A DNA stretch of 33,756 nucleotides from Paraburkholderia tuberum STM678 (GCF_902833905.1 NZ_CADFGP010000071.1:1-33756), one strand, 5' to 3'. Positions 25,041 through 33,591 are shown, counted from the stretch's first letter. The notes: generated by a model not told the origin, from the sequence alone. A program made the numbers and translations.

Positions 25041-27638
25041 ATGAGAATCGACAAACTCACCACTAAATTCCAGGAAGCGCTCGCGGACGCCCAGAGTCTG
25101 GCGGTTGGCCACGACAATCAGTACATCGAACCCGTCCACGTGCTCGCGGCACTCGTCGCGCAGCAGGACGGCTCCGCTCGCTCGCTGCTGTCGCGCGCCG
25201 GCGTGCATGTACAACCTCTACAAACCGCACTGAACGACGCGGTCACGCGGCTGCCCCAAGTGCAAGGCACCGATGGCAACGTGCAGATCGGCCGCGAACT
25301 GACCGGTCTGTTGAACCAGGCCGATAAGGAAGCGCAGAAGCTCAACGACACGTTCGTCGCGAGCGAAATGTTCCTGCTCGCGGTCGCCGACGACAAAGGC
25401 GAGGCCGGCCGTCTCGCGCGCGAGCATGGGTTGTCGCGCAAGGCGCTCGAAACCGCGATCGCCGCGGTGCGCGGCGGCTCGCAGGTGCATAGCCAGGACG
25501 CCGAAAGCCAGCGCGAAGCGCTGAAGAAATACACGATCGACCTGACCGAGCGCGCCCGCGCAGGCAAGCTCGACCCCGTGATCGGCCGCGACGACGAAAT
25601 CCGCCGTTCCATTCAGATCCTGCAGCGCCGCACCAAGAACAACCCGGTGCTGATCGGCGAGCCGGGCGTCGGCAAGACCGCGATCGTCGAGGGGCTCGCG
25701 CAGCGCATCGTCAACGGCGAAGTGCCGGAAACGCTGAAGAACAAGCGCGTGCTGTCGCTCGACATGGCCGCGCTGCTCGCGGGCGCCAAGTATCGCGGCG
25801 AGTTCGAGGAGCGCCTGAAGGCGGTGCTCAACGACATCGCGAAGGACGAAGGGCAAACCATCGTCTTCATCGACGAGATTCACACGATGGTCGGCGCCGG
25901 CAAGGCCGAAGGCGCGATGGACGCTGGCAACATGCTGAAGCCGGCGCTCTCGCGCGGCGAACTGCATTGCGTCGGCGCGACCACGCTCGACGAATACCGC
26001 AAGTACATCGAAAAGGATGCCGCGCTCGAGCGCCGTTTCCAGAAGGTGCTGGTGGACGAGCCGTCGGTCGAGGCGACCATCGCGATCCTGCGCGGTCTGC
26101 AGGAGCGCTATGAGCTGCACCACGGCGTCGACATCACCGACCCGGCGATCGTCGCGGCCGCCGAGCTGTCGCATCGTTACATCACGGACCGCTTCCTGCC
26201 CGACAAGGCGATCGATCTGATCGACGAAGCCGCGTCGAAGATCAAGATGGAAATCGACTCGAAGCCGGAGGAGATGGATCGGCTCGACCGTCGTCTGATC
26301 CAGCTGAAGATCGAACGCGAAGCGGTGAAGAAGGAGAAGGACGAAGCGTCGCAGAAGCGTCTGCAGCTGATCGAAGAGGAAATCGAGCGGCTCAACCGCG
26401 AATATTCGGACCTCGATGAAATCTGGACCGCGGAAAAAGCGGCGGTGCAGGGTAGCGCGCAACTGAAGGAAGAGATCGAGAAGACGCGTGCGGAAATCGT
26501 GCGTCTGCAGCGTGAGGGCAAGCTCGAGAAGGTGGCCGAGTTGCAGTACGGCAAGCTGCCGGGTCTCGAGGCGCAACTGAAGGAAGTCACGCGCGCCGAG
26601 GCCGAGGAGCAGAACAGTCCGAAGCGTCCGCGTCTGTTGCGCACGCAGGTCGGCGCGGAAGAAATCGCCGAGGTCGTGTCGCGGGCCACCGGCATTCCGG
26701 TGTCGCGCATGATGCAGGGCGAGCGCGAAAAGCTGCTGCAGATCGAGTCGAAGCTGCATGAGCGCGTGGTCGGCCAGGACGAGGCGATCAGCGCGGTCGC
26801 CGATGCGATTCGCCGCTCGCGCGCGGGTCTGTCGGACCCGAACCGTCCGTATGGCTCGTTCCTGTTCCTCGGGCCGACCGGCGTCGGCAAGACCGAGCTG
26901 TGCAAGGCGTTGGCGTCGTTCCTGTTCGATTCGGAAGAGCATCTCATCCGTATCGACATGAGCGAGTTCATGGAGAAGCACAGCGTCGCGCGTCTGATCG
27001 GCGCGCCGCCGGGTTACGTCGGCTACGAGGAGGGCGGTTATCTGACCGAGGCCGTGCGCCGCAAGCCGTATAGCGTGATCCTGCTCGACGAAATCGAGAA
27101 GGCGCATCCGGACGTGTTCAACGTGCTGCTGCAGGTGCTCGACGACGGCCGCATGACCGATGGCCAGGGCCGCACCGTCGACTTCAAGAACACCGTGATC
27201 GTGATGACCTCGAACCTCGGTTCGCAGGTGATCCAGGCGATGGTCGGCGAGCCGCAGGAAGCCGTGAAGGACGCCGTGTGGGAAGAGGTGAAGCTGCACT
27301 TCCGGCCCGAGTTCCTGAACCGGATCGACGACGTCGTCGTGTTCCATGCGCTCGATCGCTCGAACATCCAGTCGATCGCGCGGATCCAGCTGCAGCGTCT
27401 GCACGAGCGGCTCGCGAAGCTCGACATGCAGCTGGTGGTGTCGGACGCGGCGCTCGAGCACATCGGCAAGGTCGGCTACGACCCGCTGTTCGGTGCGCGG
27501 CCGCTGAAGCGCGCGATCCAGCAGGAGATCGAGAACCCGATCGCGAAGCTGATTCTGGCCGGCAAGTTCGGTCCGAAGGATGTGATTCCGGTCGAAGTGG
27601 ACGACGGCAAGCTGCTGTTCGAGCGCGTCGTGCACTGA
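25041..27638 (+). CDS. clpB: ClpB disaggregase chaperone
   Basis: Hexameric AAA+ chaperone that threads proteins out of aggregates together with DnaK. The start at 25041 (GGAGG ribosome site, MRIDKLTTKFQEAL) gives 865 residues, the usual size. Domains in order: N-domain (1-145), AAA1 with Walker A GEPGVGKT at 206-213, the coiled-coil M-domain (about 410-530, rich in Lys/Glu), and AAA2 with Walker A GPTGVGKT near 611-618 and pore loop GYVGYEEGG. The pattern is ClpB, not ClpA or ClpC. It has its own sigma-32 promoter upstream and a strong terminator downstream, so it is a single-gene heat-shock unit. Confidence 0.98.
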   Translation: MRIDKLTTKFQEALADAQSLAVGHDNQYIEPVHVLAALVAQQDGSARSLLSRAGVHVQPLQTALNDAVTRLPQVQGTDGNVQIGRELTGLLNQADKEAQKLNDTFVASEMFLLAVADDKGEAGRLAREHGLSRKALETAIAAVRGGSQVHSQDAESQREALKKYTIDLTERARAGKLDPVIGRDDEIRRSIQILQRRTKNNPVLIGEPGVGKTAIVEGLAQRIVNGEVPETLKNKRVLSLDMAALLAGAKYRGEFEERLKAVLNDIAKDEGQTIVFIDEIHTMVGAGKAEGAMDAGNMLKPALSRGELHCVGATTLDEYRKYIEKDAALERRFQKVLVDEPSVEATIAILRGLQERYELHHGVDITDPAIVAAAELSHRYITDRFLPDKAIDLIDEAASKIKMEIDSKPEEMDRLDRRLIQLKIEREAVKKEKDEASQKRLQLIEEEIERLNREYSDLDEIWTAEKAAVQGSAQLKEEIEKTRAEIVRLQREGKLEKVAELQYGKLPGLEAQLKEVTRAEAEEQNSPKRPRLLRTQVGAEEIAEVVSRATGIPVSRMMQGEREKLLQIESKLHERVVGQDEAISAVADAIRRSRAGLSDPNRPYGSFLFLGPTGVGKTELCKALASFLFDSEEHLIRIDMSEFMEKHSVARLIGAPPGYVGYEEGGYLTEAVRRKPYSVILLDEIEKAHPDVFNVLLQVLDDGRMTDGQGRTVDFKNTVIVMTSNLGSQVIQAMVGEPQEAVKDAVWEEVKLHFRPEFLNRIDDVVVFHALDRSNIQSIARIQLQRLHERLAKLDMQLVVSDAALEHIGKVGYDPLFGARPLKRAIQQEIENPIAKLILAGKFGPKDVIPVEVDDGKLLFERVVH

Positions 27639-27699
27639 AGGCGATGGCTTGATGATGCGAAGGGACGACGGCAGGCGAGTCGTTCCCGCCAACGTTAAG

Positions 27700-27738
27700 A
27701 AACCGGCAACGAAGGTGACTTCGTTGCCGGTTTTCTTT
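27700..27738 (+). terminator. Intrinsic terminator of clpB
   Basis: Perfect stem of at least 14 pairs (AACCGGCAACGAAG at 27701-27714 with its complement at 27719-27732), GTGA loop, followed by TTCTTTT. It lies about 60 bases beyond the clpB stop. Confidence 0.93.
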
Positions 27739-27817
27739 TGGCCGCCGATTTCAAACCGGTGGCATCACCGTGGAGCGAAGGTCTCTGCAAGCCGCCAGCG
27801 CATGGCGCACAGCGTGC

Positions 27818-28249
27818 TTAAGCGTTGCCCTTGTTGCCGAGCAGCGCCGACAGGCCGCCGAGCGCGCCGAGCACCGTGGTCGCGTTCAGCTTGCCATCGG
27901 CCGGCACTTCGCCTTCCGGCGTGGCCGCGTTGACGACGTGCGGCAGGATCTGCGACAGCAGACCCGTCACCTGATCCGGCTGGACGCCGGCCTTGGCGGC
28001 GAGACCGGTCACGGCTTCCGAGCCCAGCACGTTATGCAGCGCGTCGGGTGCGATCGGCTGGTTTTCGCCATTGCCGACCCACGACGACACGACGTCGCCG
28101 AGGCCCTTTTCCTGGAAGCGCTGGATCAGGCCGTTCAGGCCACCAGGCTGGTTGTTGACGAATTCGAGCGCGGCGGCGATCAGCGCTTGCTGGCCGCCGC
28201 CTTCTGGCGATTTGCCAAGCAGGGAACCGATGGTGTCGAGTAGGCTCAT
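27818..28249 (-). CDS. YidB family (DUF937) protein
   Basis: A 143-residue protein of the YidB/DUF937 family, function unknown. It begins MSLLDTIGSLLGKS and contains Gly- and Leu-rich segments typical of the family: NQPGGLNGLIQRFQEKGLGD, VSSWVGNGENQPI and the C-terminal LGALGGLSALLG. It has no signal peptide. It lies downstream of the ComEA-like gene on the same strand with a 102-base gap that includes an eight-pair hairpin at 28299-28318, so joint transcription is uncertain. Confidence 0.9.
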   Translation of the reverse strand: MSLLDTIGSLLGKSPEGGGQQALIAAALEFVNNQPGGLNGLIQRFQEKGLGDVVSSWVGNGENQPIAPDALHNVLGSEAVTGLAAKAGVQPDQVTGLLSQILPHVVNAATPEGEVPADGKLNATTVLGALGGLSALLGNKGNA

Positions 28250-28298
28250 GACGGTCTCTCTTCAATGCCGGCGCGTATGACGGCCGGGCGGGTGACGT

Positions 28299-28318
28299 CG
28301 ACGCGCGGTTGCGCGTCG
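28299..28318. other. GC-rich hairpin between the ComEA-like and YidB genes
   Basis: CGACGCGC (28299-28306) pairs with GCGCGTCG (28311-28318) around GGTT. No T-run on either strand, so it may be a weak terminator or processing site. Confidence 0.35.
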
Positions 28319-28351
28319 CGGTGAAACGCAAGGGCGGCAGCCCCGCCGGGC

Positions 28352-28927
28352 TCAAGCGCCGGACGCAGCCGCGGCGGATGCCGCCTTGCTCTTCTTCGCT
28401 TTCTTCTTCGAAGCCTTGGTGCCGGACGCGTCGGCCGGTGCGCTAGCCGCGACGGCCGGAGCCGAAGCGGCTGCCGCTTCGGATGCTGCGGCCTTGTCCT
28501 TCTTCTTCGACTTCGACGGCTTCGCGGCCGAGGCGGGGGCAGCCGCGGCCGGCGCTGCCGTCGTGGCAGCGGGCGCGGCGGCGGTGGTTGCCGCGGGAGC
28601 CGCCGGTGTGGTCTTCGTGGCCGGCTTGGTGGACGTCTTCGCGCCGGTCGGCGGTGCCGACGAGCCGTTGATCGTCAGTCCGGCCGCTTCGAGGTTCTCG
28701 ACCGATTTCTGGCCGATGCCCTTCACACGCGCGGCGAGATCGTCGGCGTTCTTGAACGGGCCGTTTTTGGCGCGTTCGTCGAGAATCGCTTTCGCATGCA
28801 CGGGGCCGATGCCCTTGACCGATTCGAGCGTGGCCTGATCGGCGGTATTCACTTCCACGGCCGCGGCAAATCCGGCCGACAGCGACAAAGCCACAGCGAC
28901 GCAAAGCATGAAAAGCTTCTTCAGCAT
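28352..28927 (-). CDS. Secreted ComEA-like helix-hairpin-helix protein with histone-H1-like tail
   Basis: Predicted periplasmic DNA-binding protein. The ATG at 28927 (GGAG eight bases upstream) is preferred to a GTG three codons earlier. Residues 1-23 form a signal peptide (MLKKLFMLCVAVALSLSAGF, cleavage probably after AAA). Residues about 24-90 are a ComEA-type double helix-hairpin-helix: VNTADQATLESVKGIGPVHA and ARVKGIGQKSVENLEAAGL, the Gly-Ile-Gly hairpins being the DNA backbone contacts. The remaining 100 residues are almost only Ala, Pro, Thr, Ser and Lys, with clusters such as KPSKSKKKDK and KASKKKAKKSK. Most proteobacterial ComEA proteins end shortly after the HhH domain. A role in DNA uptake is known for ComEA; the tail's role is unknown. 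Confidence 0.9.
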   Translation of the reverse strand: MLKKLFMLCVAVALSLSAGFAAAVEVNTADQATLESVKGIGPVHAKAILDERAKNGPFKNADDLAARVKGIGQKSVENLEAAGLTINGSSAPPTGAKTSTKPATKTTPAAPAATTAAAPAATTAAPAAAAPASAAKPSKSKKKDKAAASEAAAASAPAVAASAPADASGTKASKKKAKKSKAASAAAASGA

Positions 28928-29042
28928 GGCAAGCACTCCATTGAGGGCAAAAAGTTAGCCGGGAACGGACGACCTATCCTGTCAGCGGGCGCTGCGTTTA
29001 AGCATAGGACAAATCGCAGGCCCGATTTGAGATAGCGGACGA

Positions 29043-29071
29043 TTTATACCGATCGATTGATGACAAGTAAA
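29043..29071 (-). promoter_or_regulatory. Possible promoter for the ComEA-like gene
   Basis: On the minus strand TTTACT (29071-29066) and TATAAA (29048-29043) are 17 bases apart, giving a leader of about 110 bases. Confidence 0.35.
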
Positions 29072-29197
29072 TCCACCACACAATATTTAAAGCTTTTGGC
29101 GGCATGCAGTGCCGGTGAATTTATCGGTCGATATCGATCGCGATAACTCGTCTGCGATAAAGAATGAGCAACGCAAAGGAATGACAGCGTCCGACGC

Positions 29198-29228
29198 TTG
29201 ACTTAGAGTGCACTCGAAGTCCTAACCT
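29198..29228 (+). promoter_or_regulatory. MerR-type promoter and operator (19-bp spacer)
   Basis: TTGACT (29198-29203) and TAACCT (29223-29228) are separated by 19 bases, the overlong spacing of promoters activated by MerR-family proteins. Inside lies a 20-base dyad, ACTTAGAGTG/CACTCGAAGT (29201-29220), with one mismatch. The expected transcript start, about seven bases after the -10, falls only two or three bases before the merR ATG. Confidence 0.85.
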
Positions 29229-29237
29229 GAGTCCGTC

Positions 29238-29765
29238 ATGTCGAAACACTCAACCGCGCTCACCATCGGTCAGGTCGCCGAAACGATCGGCGTGTCCACG
29301 CACACGTTGCGCTATTACGAACAGGCCGGCCTGATCCGGCCGGTCGGACGCACGCAGACGGGGCACCGGCTGTACTCGCCGGCCGATCTCGACTGGTTGC
29401 GCTTCGTGATGCGTCTGAAGGCAACGGGCATGTCGATCTCCGGCATGCAGCAGATCGCCGCGCTGCGCGCGCAAGGCCATCCGACGATGCGCGCACGCCG
29501 CGACCTGCTGGTTGCGCATCGCACCGCGCTGCTCGCGCGGATCGCCGATCTGCAGAGCAACCTCGGCGCGATCGACGACAAGATCGCGTACTACGAGGCG
29601 GCCACGAGCGGCGCGCTTGAGCCCGATCCGGCACGACAGGACGACGAAGCCTCGTCGCCCTCACATCCCGATAAGGACTCGCAATGGACTACGCACACAA
29701 CGACCGCTACGCGCGGGGCTGGGACAAGCTCAGGGAAATCGACGGTTCGGCGGGCGAGCAGGTAA
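29238..29765 (+). CDS. MerR-family transcriptional regulator
   Basis: Dimeric activator/repressor that untwists long-spacer promoters. Its winged HTH (about 9-75) includes TIGQVAETIGVSTHTLRYYE and the wing TQTGHRLYSPADL; a coiled-coil dimerisation helix follows (about 82-122). It has no cysteine at all, so it is not a thiolate metal or SoxR-type sensor. The operator dyad directly upstream implies autoregulation. The frame continues 27 codons into the next gene: residues after about 148 (Thr/Ser/Arg-rich) are read from CMD coding DNA in another frame, giving an 82-base overlap. The family core ends near residue 125-130, so the tail may be an accident of a lost stop codon. Confidence 0.88.
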   Translation: MSKHSTALTIGQVAETIGVSTHTLRYYEQAGLIRPVGRTQTGHRLYSPADLDWLRFVMRLKATGMSISGMQQIAALRAQGHPTMRARRDLLVAHRTALLARIADLQSNLGAIDDKIAYYEAATSGALEPDPARQDDEASSPSHPDKDSQWTTHTTTATRGAGTSSGKSTVRRASR

Positions 29766-30094
29766 TCGCCGCGCTCGCGCCCGTCGCGCCGGAATTCGGA
29801 CGCCTGTTGATTGAATTCGGCTTCGGCGATATCTACAGCCGGCCGCAGCTCGATCTGCGCACGCGTGAGATTGCGACGATCGCGTCGCTCGCGACCCTCG
29901 GCTGCGCGCAGCCGCAGCTGAAGGTACATATCGAGGCGGCGCTGAACGTCGGCTGCACGCGCGAGCAGATCGTCGAGGTGTTCATGCAGATGGCGCTTTA
30001 TGCGGGCTTTCCGGCCGCGCTCAATGCGCTGTTCGCGGCGCGGGAAATTTTCGAGGCCAAGGATCGGGAGGGGCAGGCCGCATACGCGGCGTGA
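29684..30094 (+). CDS. Carboxymuconolactone decarboxylase family protein
   Basis: A 136-residue AhpD/CMD-fold protein. The ATG has AAGGA six to seven bases upstream and the family N-terminus (RGWDKLREIDG). The core contains the family segment LRTREIATIASLATLGC and HIEAALNVGCTREQIVEV (His in the usual CMD position), then YAGFPAALNA. There is no CxxC pair, so it resembles gamma-carboxymuconolactone decarboxylase-type members rather than AhpD redox proteins. True substrate unknown. It is probably cotranscribed with and controlled by the overlapping merR gene. Confidence 0.9.
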   Translation: MDYAHNDRYARGWDKLREIDGSAGEQVIAALAPVAPEFGRLLIEFGFGDIYSRPQLDLRTREIATIASLATLGCAQPQLKVHIEAALNVGCTREQIVEVFMQMALYAGFPAALNALFAAREIFEAKDREGQAAYAA

Positions 30095-30214
30095 GCGGGC
30101 TGAGCTGCGTGGGGAAGGAAAGGCGGATGCAGAACAGCTCGACTCTCACCCCGGCTTGGGCGCAACTGACGGTCCGGTCGGTGCTATTCGTGGCCTTCGC
30201 AACCCTCCATCCCC

Positions 30215-31594
30215 TCAAACAGCCGAATCAACCAGCACCGCCGCAGCCTCGCGCAAATAGCGCTGGCTCACGAATCGCCAGTACACGAGCAAGCCGAGCC
30301 CGGCAATCGCGAGACTTGCGGTATTGGCGACCCAGAAGCCGCGCGCGCCGGTCAGCCAGGGCGGCGTGAGGCCGGTCGTATCGAAGCCGAGCGCATAGCC
30401 GCCGCCGAGCCCGACTCCCCACAGCGCCACCGCATAGATAATGGTCGGCACGACCGCGATCTTGTAGGCGCGCAGCACGAACGCGGTCGAGATCTGCAAC
30501 GCGTCGAACAGGTGGTAGCAGGCGACGATCAGCACCAGCGGCAACGCCTTCGCCGCCACCTGCGCGTTCGTCGTATAGCCGTCGACGATATACGGCCGCA
30601 GCACGAGCACGAGCGCGCCATAGCAGCACGCGATCACAACCGCCATCGCGATGCCGTGACGCGACAGCGTGCGCGCCGCCTGCGGCCGATGCGCGCCGAG
30701 CGCCTGCGCGACCAGCGTCGACGACGCGATGCCGATCGACAGTGGCGTCATATAGAGCACCGCGCCGACGTTGCCGGCGATCTGGTGCCCGGCGAGCGTC
30801 GTCGTGCCGAAACGCGCGATGAAAAGCGCCATGAAGGTGTACGACGTGACCTCGATCAGATACGACAGCCCCATTGGAATACCGAGCCGCAGTTGCGCGG
30901 CTTGGCGCTTCCAGACCGGCCAGCAGAAGTGCGTGAAGATGCCGAGTGCCTTGAAATCGTCGACGCGCGCGAGCAGCAGCATGCCGAGCGCCGCGAGTGC
31001 CCAGTTGAGCAGCGTGCTCGCGAGCGCGCAGCCCGGACCGCCCAGCGCGGGCACGCCGAGGCCGCCGAAAATGAACCAGGTATTGAGCGGAATTTTCAGC
31101 AGCAGCGCGGCGATCTGCAGGAACATCACGAGCCGCGGTTTGGCGAGCGCATTGGCAACGGAGCCGTAGACCCGGAAGGCGAGGCCGGCGGGCAGCCCGA
31201 ACGCGAGAATCCGCAGGTACGCGAGCGTGCGCTCGTGCAGCGCGTCGGGCACCCGCGACAACGCCAGCAGCGGTCCGGGGAAGAACAGGATCAGAAAGCC
31301 GATCACGGTCAGCGCGGCGGCAAGCCACCATGACTGGCGGACCTCTTCGCCGATCTCGCCGTAGCGACGCGCGCCGTACAGCTGCGCGGTGATCGGCTGC
31401 AGTGCGGTCAGGATGCCGGTCAGGCCGATATAGACCGAGACGTAGATCGACGAGCCGAGGCCGAGCGCGGCCAGATCGACGGCCGAGTAACGCCCGACCA
31501 TCGCCGTGTCGATCACGCCGAACGCGATGATGGCCAACTGGCCGATCAATACGGGCCACGCGAGCGCGGCGATCTTCCGTACGTCGGCGAACAT
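30215..31594 (-). CDS. MATE family efflux transporter
   Basis: A 459-residue inner-membrane protein with about 12 helices in two related halves, of the NorM/MATE class, which exports cationic compounds using Na+ or H+ gradients. The start MFADVRKIAALAWPVLIGQLA is typical; GVIDTAMVGRYS near 26-37 matches the helix-1/2 signature and AGHQIAGNVGAVLYMTPLSIGIA the second-half signature. Its ATG is only two bases after the stop of the upstream ArnT-like glycosyltransferase gene, so the two are translationally coupled. The usual reading is drug export; the pairing also allows a link with lipid-linked sugar handling (speculative). Confidence 0.93.
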   Translation of the reverse strand: MFADVRKIAALAWPVLIGQLAIIAFGVIDTAMVGRYSAVDLAALGLGSSIYVSVYIGLTGILTALQPITAQLYGARRYGEIGEEVRQSWWLAAALTVIGFLILFFPGPLLALSRVPDALHERTLAYLRILAFGLPAGLAFRVYGSVANALAKPRLVMFLQIAALLLKIPLNTWFIFGGLGVPALGGPGCALASTLLNWALAALGMLLLARVDDFKALGIFTHFCWPVWKRQAAQLRLGIPMGLSYLIEVTSYTFMALFIARFGTTTLAGHQIAGNVGAVLYMTPLSIGIASSTLVAQALGAHRPQAARTLSRHGIAMAVVIACCYGALVLVLRPYIVDGYTTNAQVAAKALPLVLIVACYHLFDALQISTAFVLRAYKIAVVPTIIYAVALWGVGLGGGYALGFDTTGLTPPWLTGARGFWVANTASLAIAGLGLLVYWRFVSQRYLREAAAVLVDSAV

Positions 31595-31596
31595 GG

Positions 31597-33354
31597 TCAG
31601 TCGCGCTTCTTGTGCCAGTTGCGGCGCTTGCCGGGCGGCGGCTTGGGACGGTCGATGCGCACGTACAGGCGGAAGCGCTCGTCGCGGTCAGCGGCGCGGC
31701 GGCCTTCCCACACGAGCTTCCAGACGTAGTCGGGCATCGCGCTCGGGTTGCCGTAGTCCTGCGAGTCCTGACGCAGGATCACGTCGCAGTCCTGGTCGAA
31801 CGAGAAATGCATGTCGCCGAAATACGCGAATGTCGCGATCTGCGCATTGCCTAGGCGCACCGGCGCGATGCACGTGTAGTCATCGGGCAAATGGGCGGCG
31901 ATCTGCTGCGCGACGTCGCGATAGGTCCGGCTGTAGTTGACGACCGGCAGCCACAGCGTCATCAGCAACACCCACATCAGCGTGGTGCCGGCGCTCGACA
32001 GCACGACGCTGCGCCACAGCACCTTCGGATGACGCGCGAGGCGCCAGCGCACCAGCAGGAACCAGCACACGGTCACCGCGACCGCGCACACGAACGACAG
32101 AATCTTGAACTGCGGCACGAAGCCGGGCGCGAGTCGCGCGAGATTGCGCGCGAGCGGATGCGGGAAGCCCGTCAGGCCTGCCACATACACGAGCCATACG
32201 AAGCTGCCGAGGATCGTGAAGCTCAGCAGCGCGAACCAGTCGATCGCGTTGATCGCGCCGCGCTTGAGCGTCGGCAGCGCGAAAGTGGCGAGTACCGCGA
32301 GCGGCGGCAGGAGCAGCATGTAGAGTCGGTTCGACTGATGGCTTTGCAGCACGACGAGCACGAACAGCGGCCCGATCACCGACAGCGGAATCGCCACGTG
32401 CGGCGCGCGCCGCAGTCCCTGCCAGCTGAACCACGACCACAGCGCGAGTGGCCAGGCGGGCCACGTGAAGAGCGGCAGGTTTTTCAGCGCATACGCGGCG
32501 ACCGAGCCGGGCGGGCCCGCGAACGAACTCAGGCTCACGTGCAGCCACTGGTTCAGATACCAGGCAGCGTCGTCCGGGAACGCGGAGAGCGCGATGATCG
32601 GCCACGACACCGCGAGCACGAGCGCCACGGGCAGACCCGCGAGCAGCAGCCAGCGCAATCGCGTTTCGCGTACGATCAGCGTCATCGCGAGCGTGCCGAG
32701 CAGCAGCGCGCCGACCAGCACCGGGCTGCTCGCGAGTGTGACGAGGCCGATCGCGAGACCCCAGATCAGCGCGCCCTGAATCGGCTTGTCGATCATGCGC
32801 ACGAGGCCGTACACGAGCATCGCGATGCAGACGAACTGCGCGAGCTGCGGCGTGGTCTCGTGACCGCGCTCGGCGAGGCCGAAGCACGCGAGCAGGATCA
32901 GCAGTGCGCCATCGGCGAGCGTGCGGCCATAGTCGCGCGGTTCCGGCTCGCCGCCGAACGCATATTTGAATGGCTGCACTTCGGGACGCCGGCCGAGCAG
33001 ATACGCCGCGTACCAGACGAACGCACAGCCCGCGCAGAACAGCAGGCCCGTGAACACGCGCGACGCGTTGCTCGCGTCGACCCACGGTGCGAGGACGCGG
33101 ATCGCGCTCGCGCCGAGCCAGTAGCCGAGCGGGCCGTCCTCGGTCAGATATTTGCCGACCAGATTCGGCAGCAGCCAATCGTGCGCTCCGCCGTTCGCCA
33201 TCGTCCACATCACACCAAAGCCGGCTGCGTCCTCGTTCTTCCACGGATCGCGGCCGAACAGGCCGAACGAGGCGTAGACGATACAGATGGCCAGCAGCAG
33301 CCAGCGCGGCAACGCACTGGTCGCAGAGGCGGTGAGGCGAACGACAGGTCTCAT
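31597..33354 (-). CDS. ArnT/PMT-like membrane glycosyltransferase
   Basis: A 585-residue GT-C fold protein related to ArnT and protein mannosyltransferases. The ATG at 33354 is preferred to one 84 bases upstream because it begins just before the first membrane helix (LPRWLLLAICIVYASFG). The first periplasmic loop carries GRDPWKNEDAAGFGVMW with Asp36, Glu41 and Asp42, where such enzymes hold the catalytic acid. About 12 further hydrophobic helices follow, and a periplasmic C-terminal domain (about 470-585) ending in a Lys/Arg-rich tail. Donor is probably a polyprenyl-phosphate sugar; sugar and acceptor are unknown. It is distinct from the arnT in the Ara4N cluster and is coupled to the MATE gene. 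The ribosome site is weak. Confidence 0.87.
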   Translation of the reverse strand: MRPVVRLTASATSALPRWLLLAICIVYASFGLFGRDPWKNEDAAGFGVMWTMANGGAHDWLLPNLVGKYLTEDGPLGYWLGASAIRVLAPWVDASNASRVFTGLLFCAGCAFVWYAAYLLGRRPEVQPFKYAFGGEPEPRDYGRTLADGALLILLACFGLAERGHETTPQLAQFVCIAMLVYGLVRMIDKPIQGALIWGLAIGLVTLASSPVLVGALLLGTLAMTLIVRETRLRWLLLAGLPVALVLAVSWPIIALSAFPDDAAWYLNQWLHVSLSSFAGPPGSVAAYALKNLPLFTWPAWPLALWSWFSWQGLRRAPHVAIPLSVIGPLFVLVVLQSHQSNRLYMLLLPPLAVLATFALPTLKRGAINAIDWFALLSFTILGSFVWLVYVAGLTGFPHPLARNLARLAPGFVPQFKILSFVCAVAVTVCWFLLVRWRLARHPKVLWRSVVLSSAGTTLMWVLLMTLWLPVVNYSRTYRDVAQQIAAHLPDDYTCIAPVRLGNAQIATFAYFGDMHFSFDQDCDVILRQDSQDYGNPSAMPDYVWKLVWEGRRAADRDERFRLYVRIDRPKPPPGKRRNWHKKRD

Positions 33355-33591
33355 GCGGTGTGTGGAGTCTGGATAAACGATGCAGCCGGAGCGGCCCGGC
33401 AGGTCAGGGCGCGAGGGCCCGTTTCGAGCATCCGGCATTGTAGTCGTGCCGTGCGATGCACGTCACGGCCGGTAACGCCCGGCAACGTCAATGCACAAGC
33501 TGTAACACAGTGTCGCGAAAGCGCGGCGTGCTCCTTCCGGCTGAAGGCTTCGCGCGGCGTGCGAACCAGCGGGCGCACAAGCGCAGGCGAC

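Larger units (their letters stand above)
28928..29237. other. Divergent intergenic region between the ComEA-like gene and merR
   Basis: 310 bases, clearly more AT-rich than the surroundings, without a supported gene. It contains a candidate promoter for the ComEA-like gene (29043-29071, minus), the MerR-type promoter and operator (29198-29228, plus), and a patch of self-complementary CGAT-rich sequence (29049-29058 and 29122-29144) of unknown meaning. Confidence 0.6.

Noticed and set aside
25218..27692. Long minus-strand open frame (824 codons) opposite clpB
   Set aside because: Antisense of highly conserved clpB; no motif of its own.
33439..33590. tRNA or small RNA before the terminator at 33592
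   Set aside because: No cloverleaf or known RNA recognised in this stretch.
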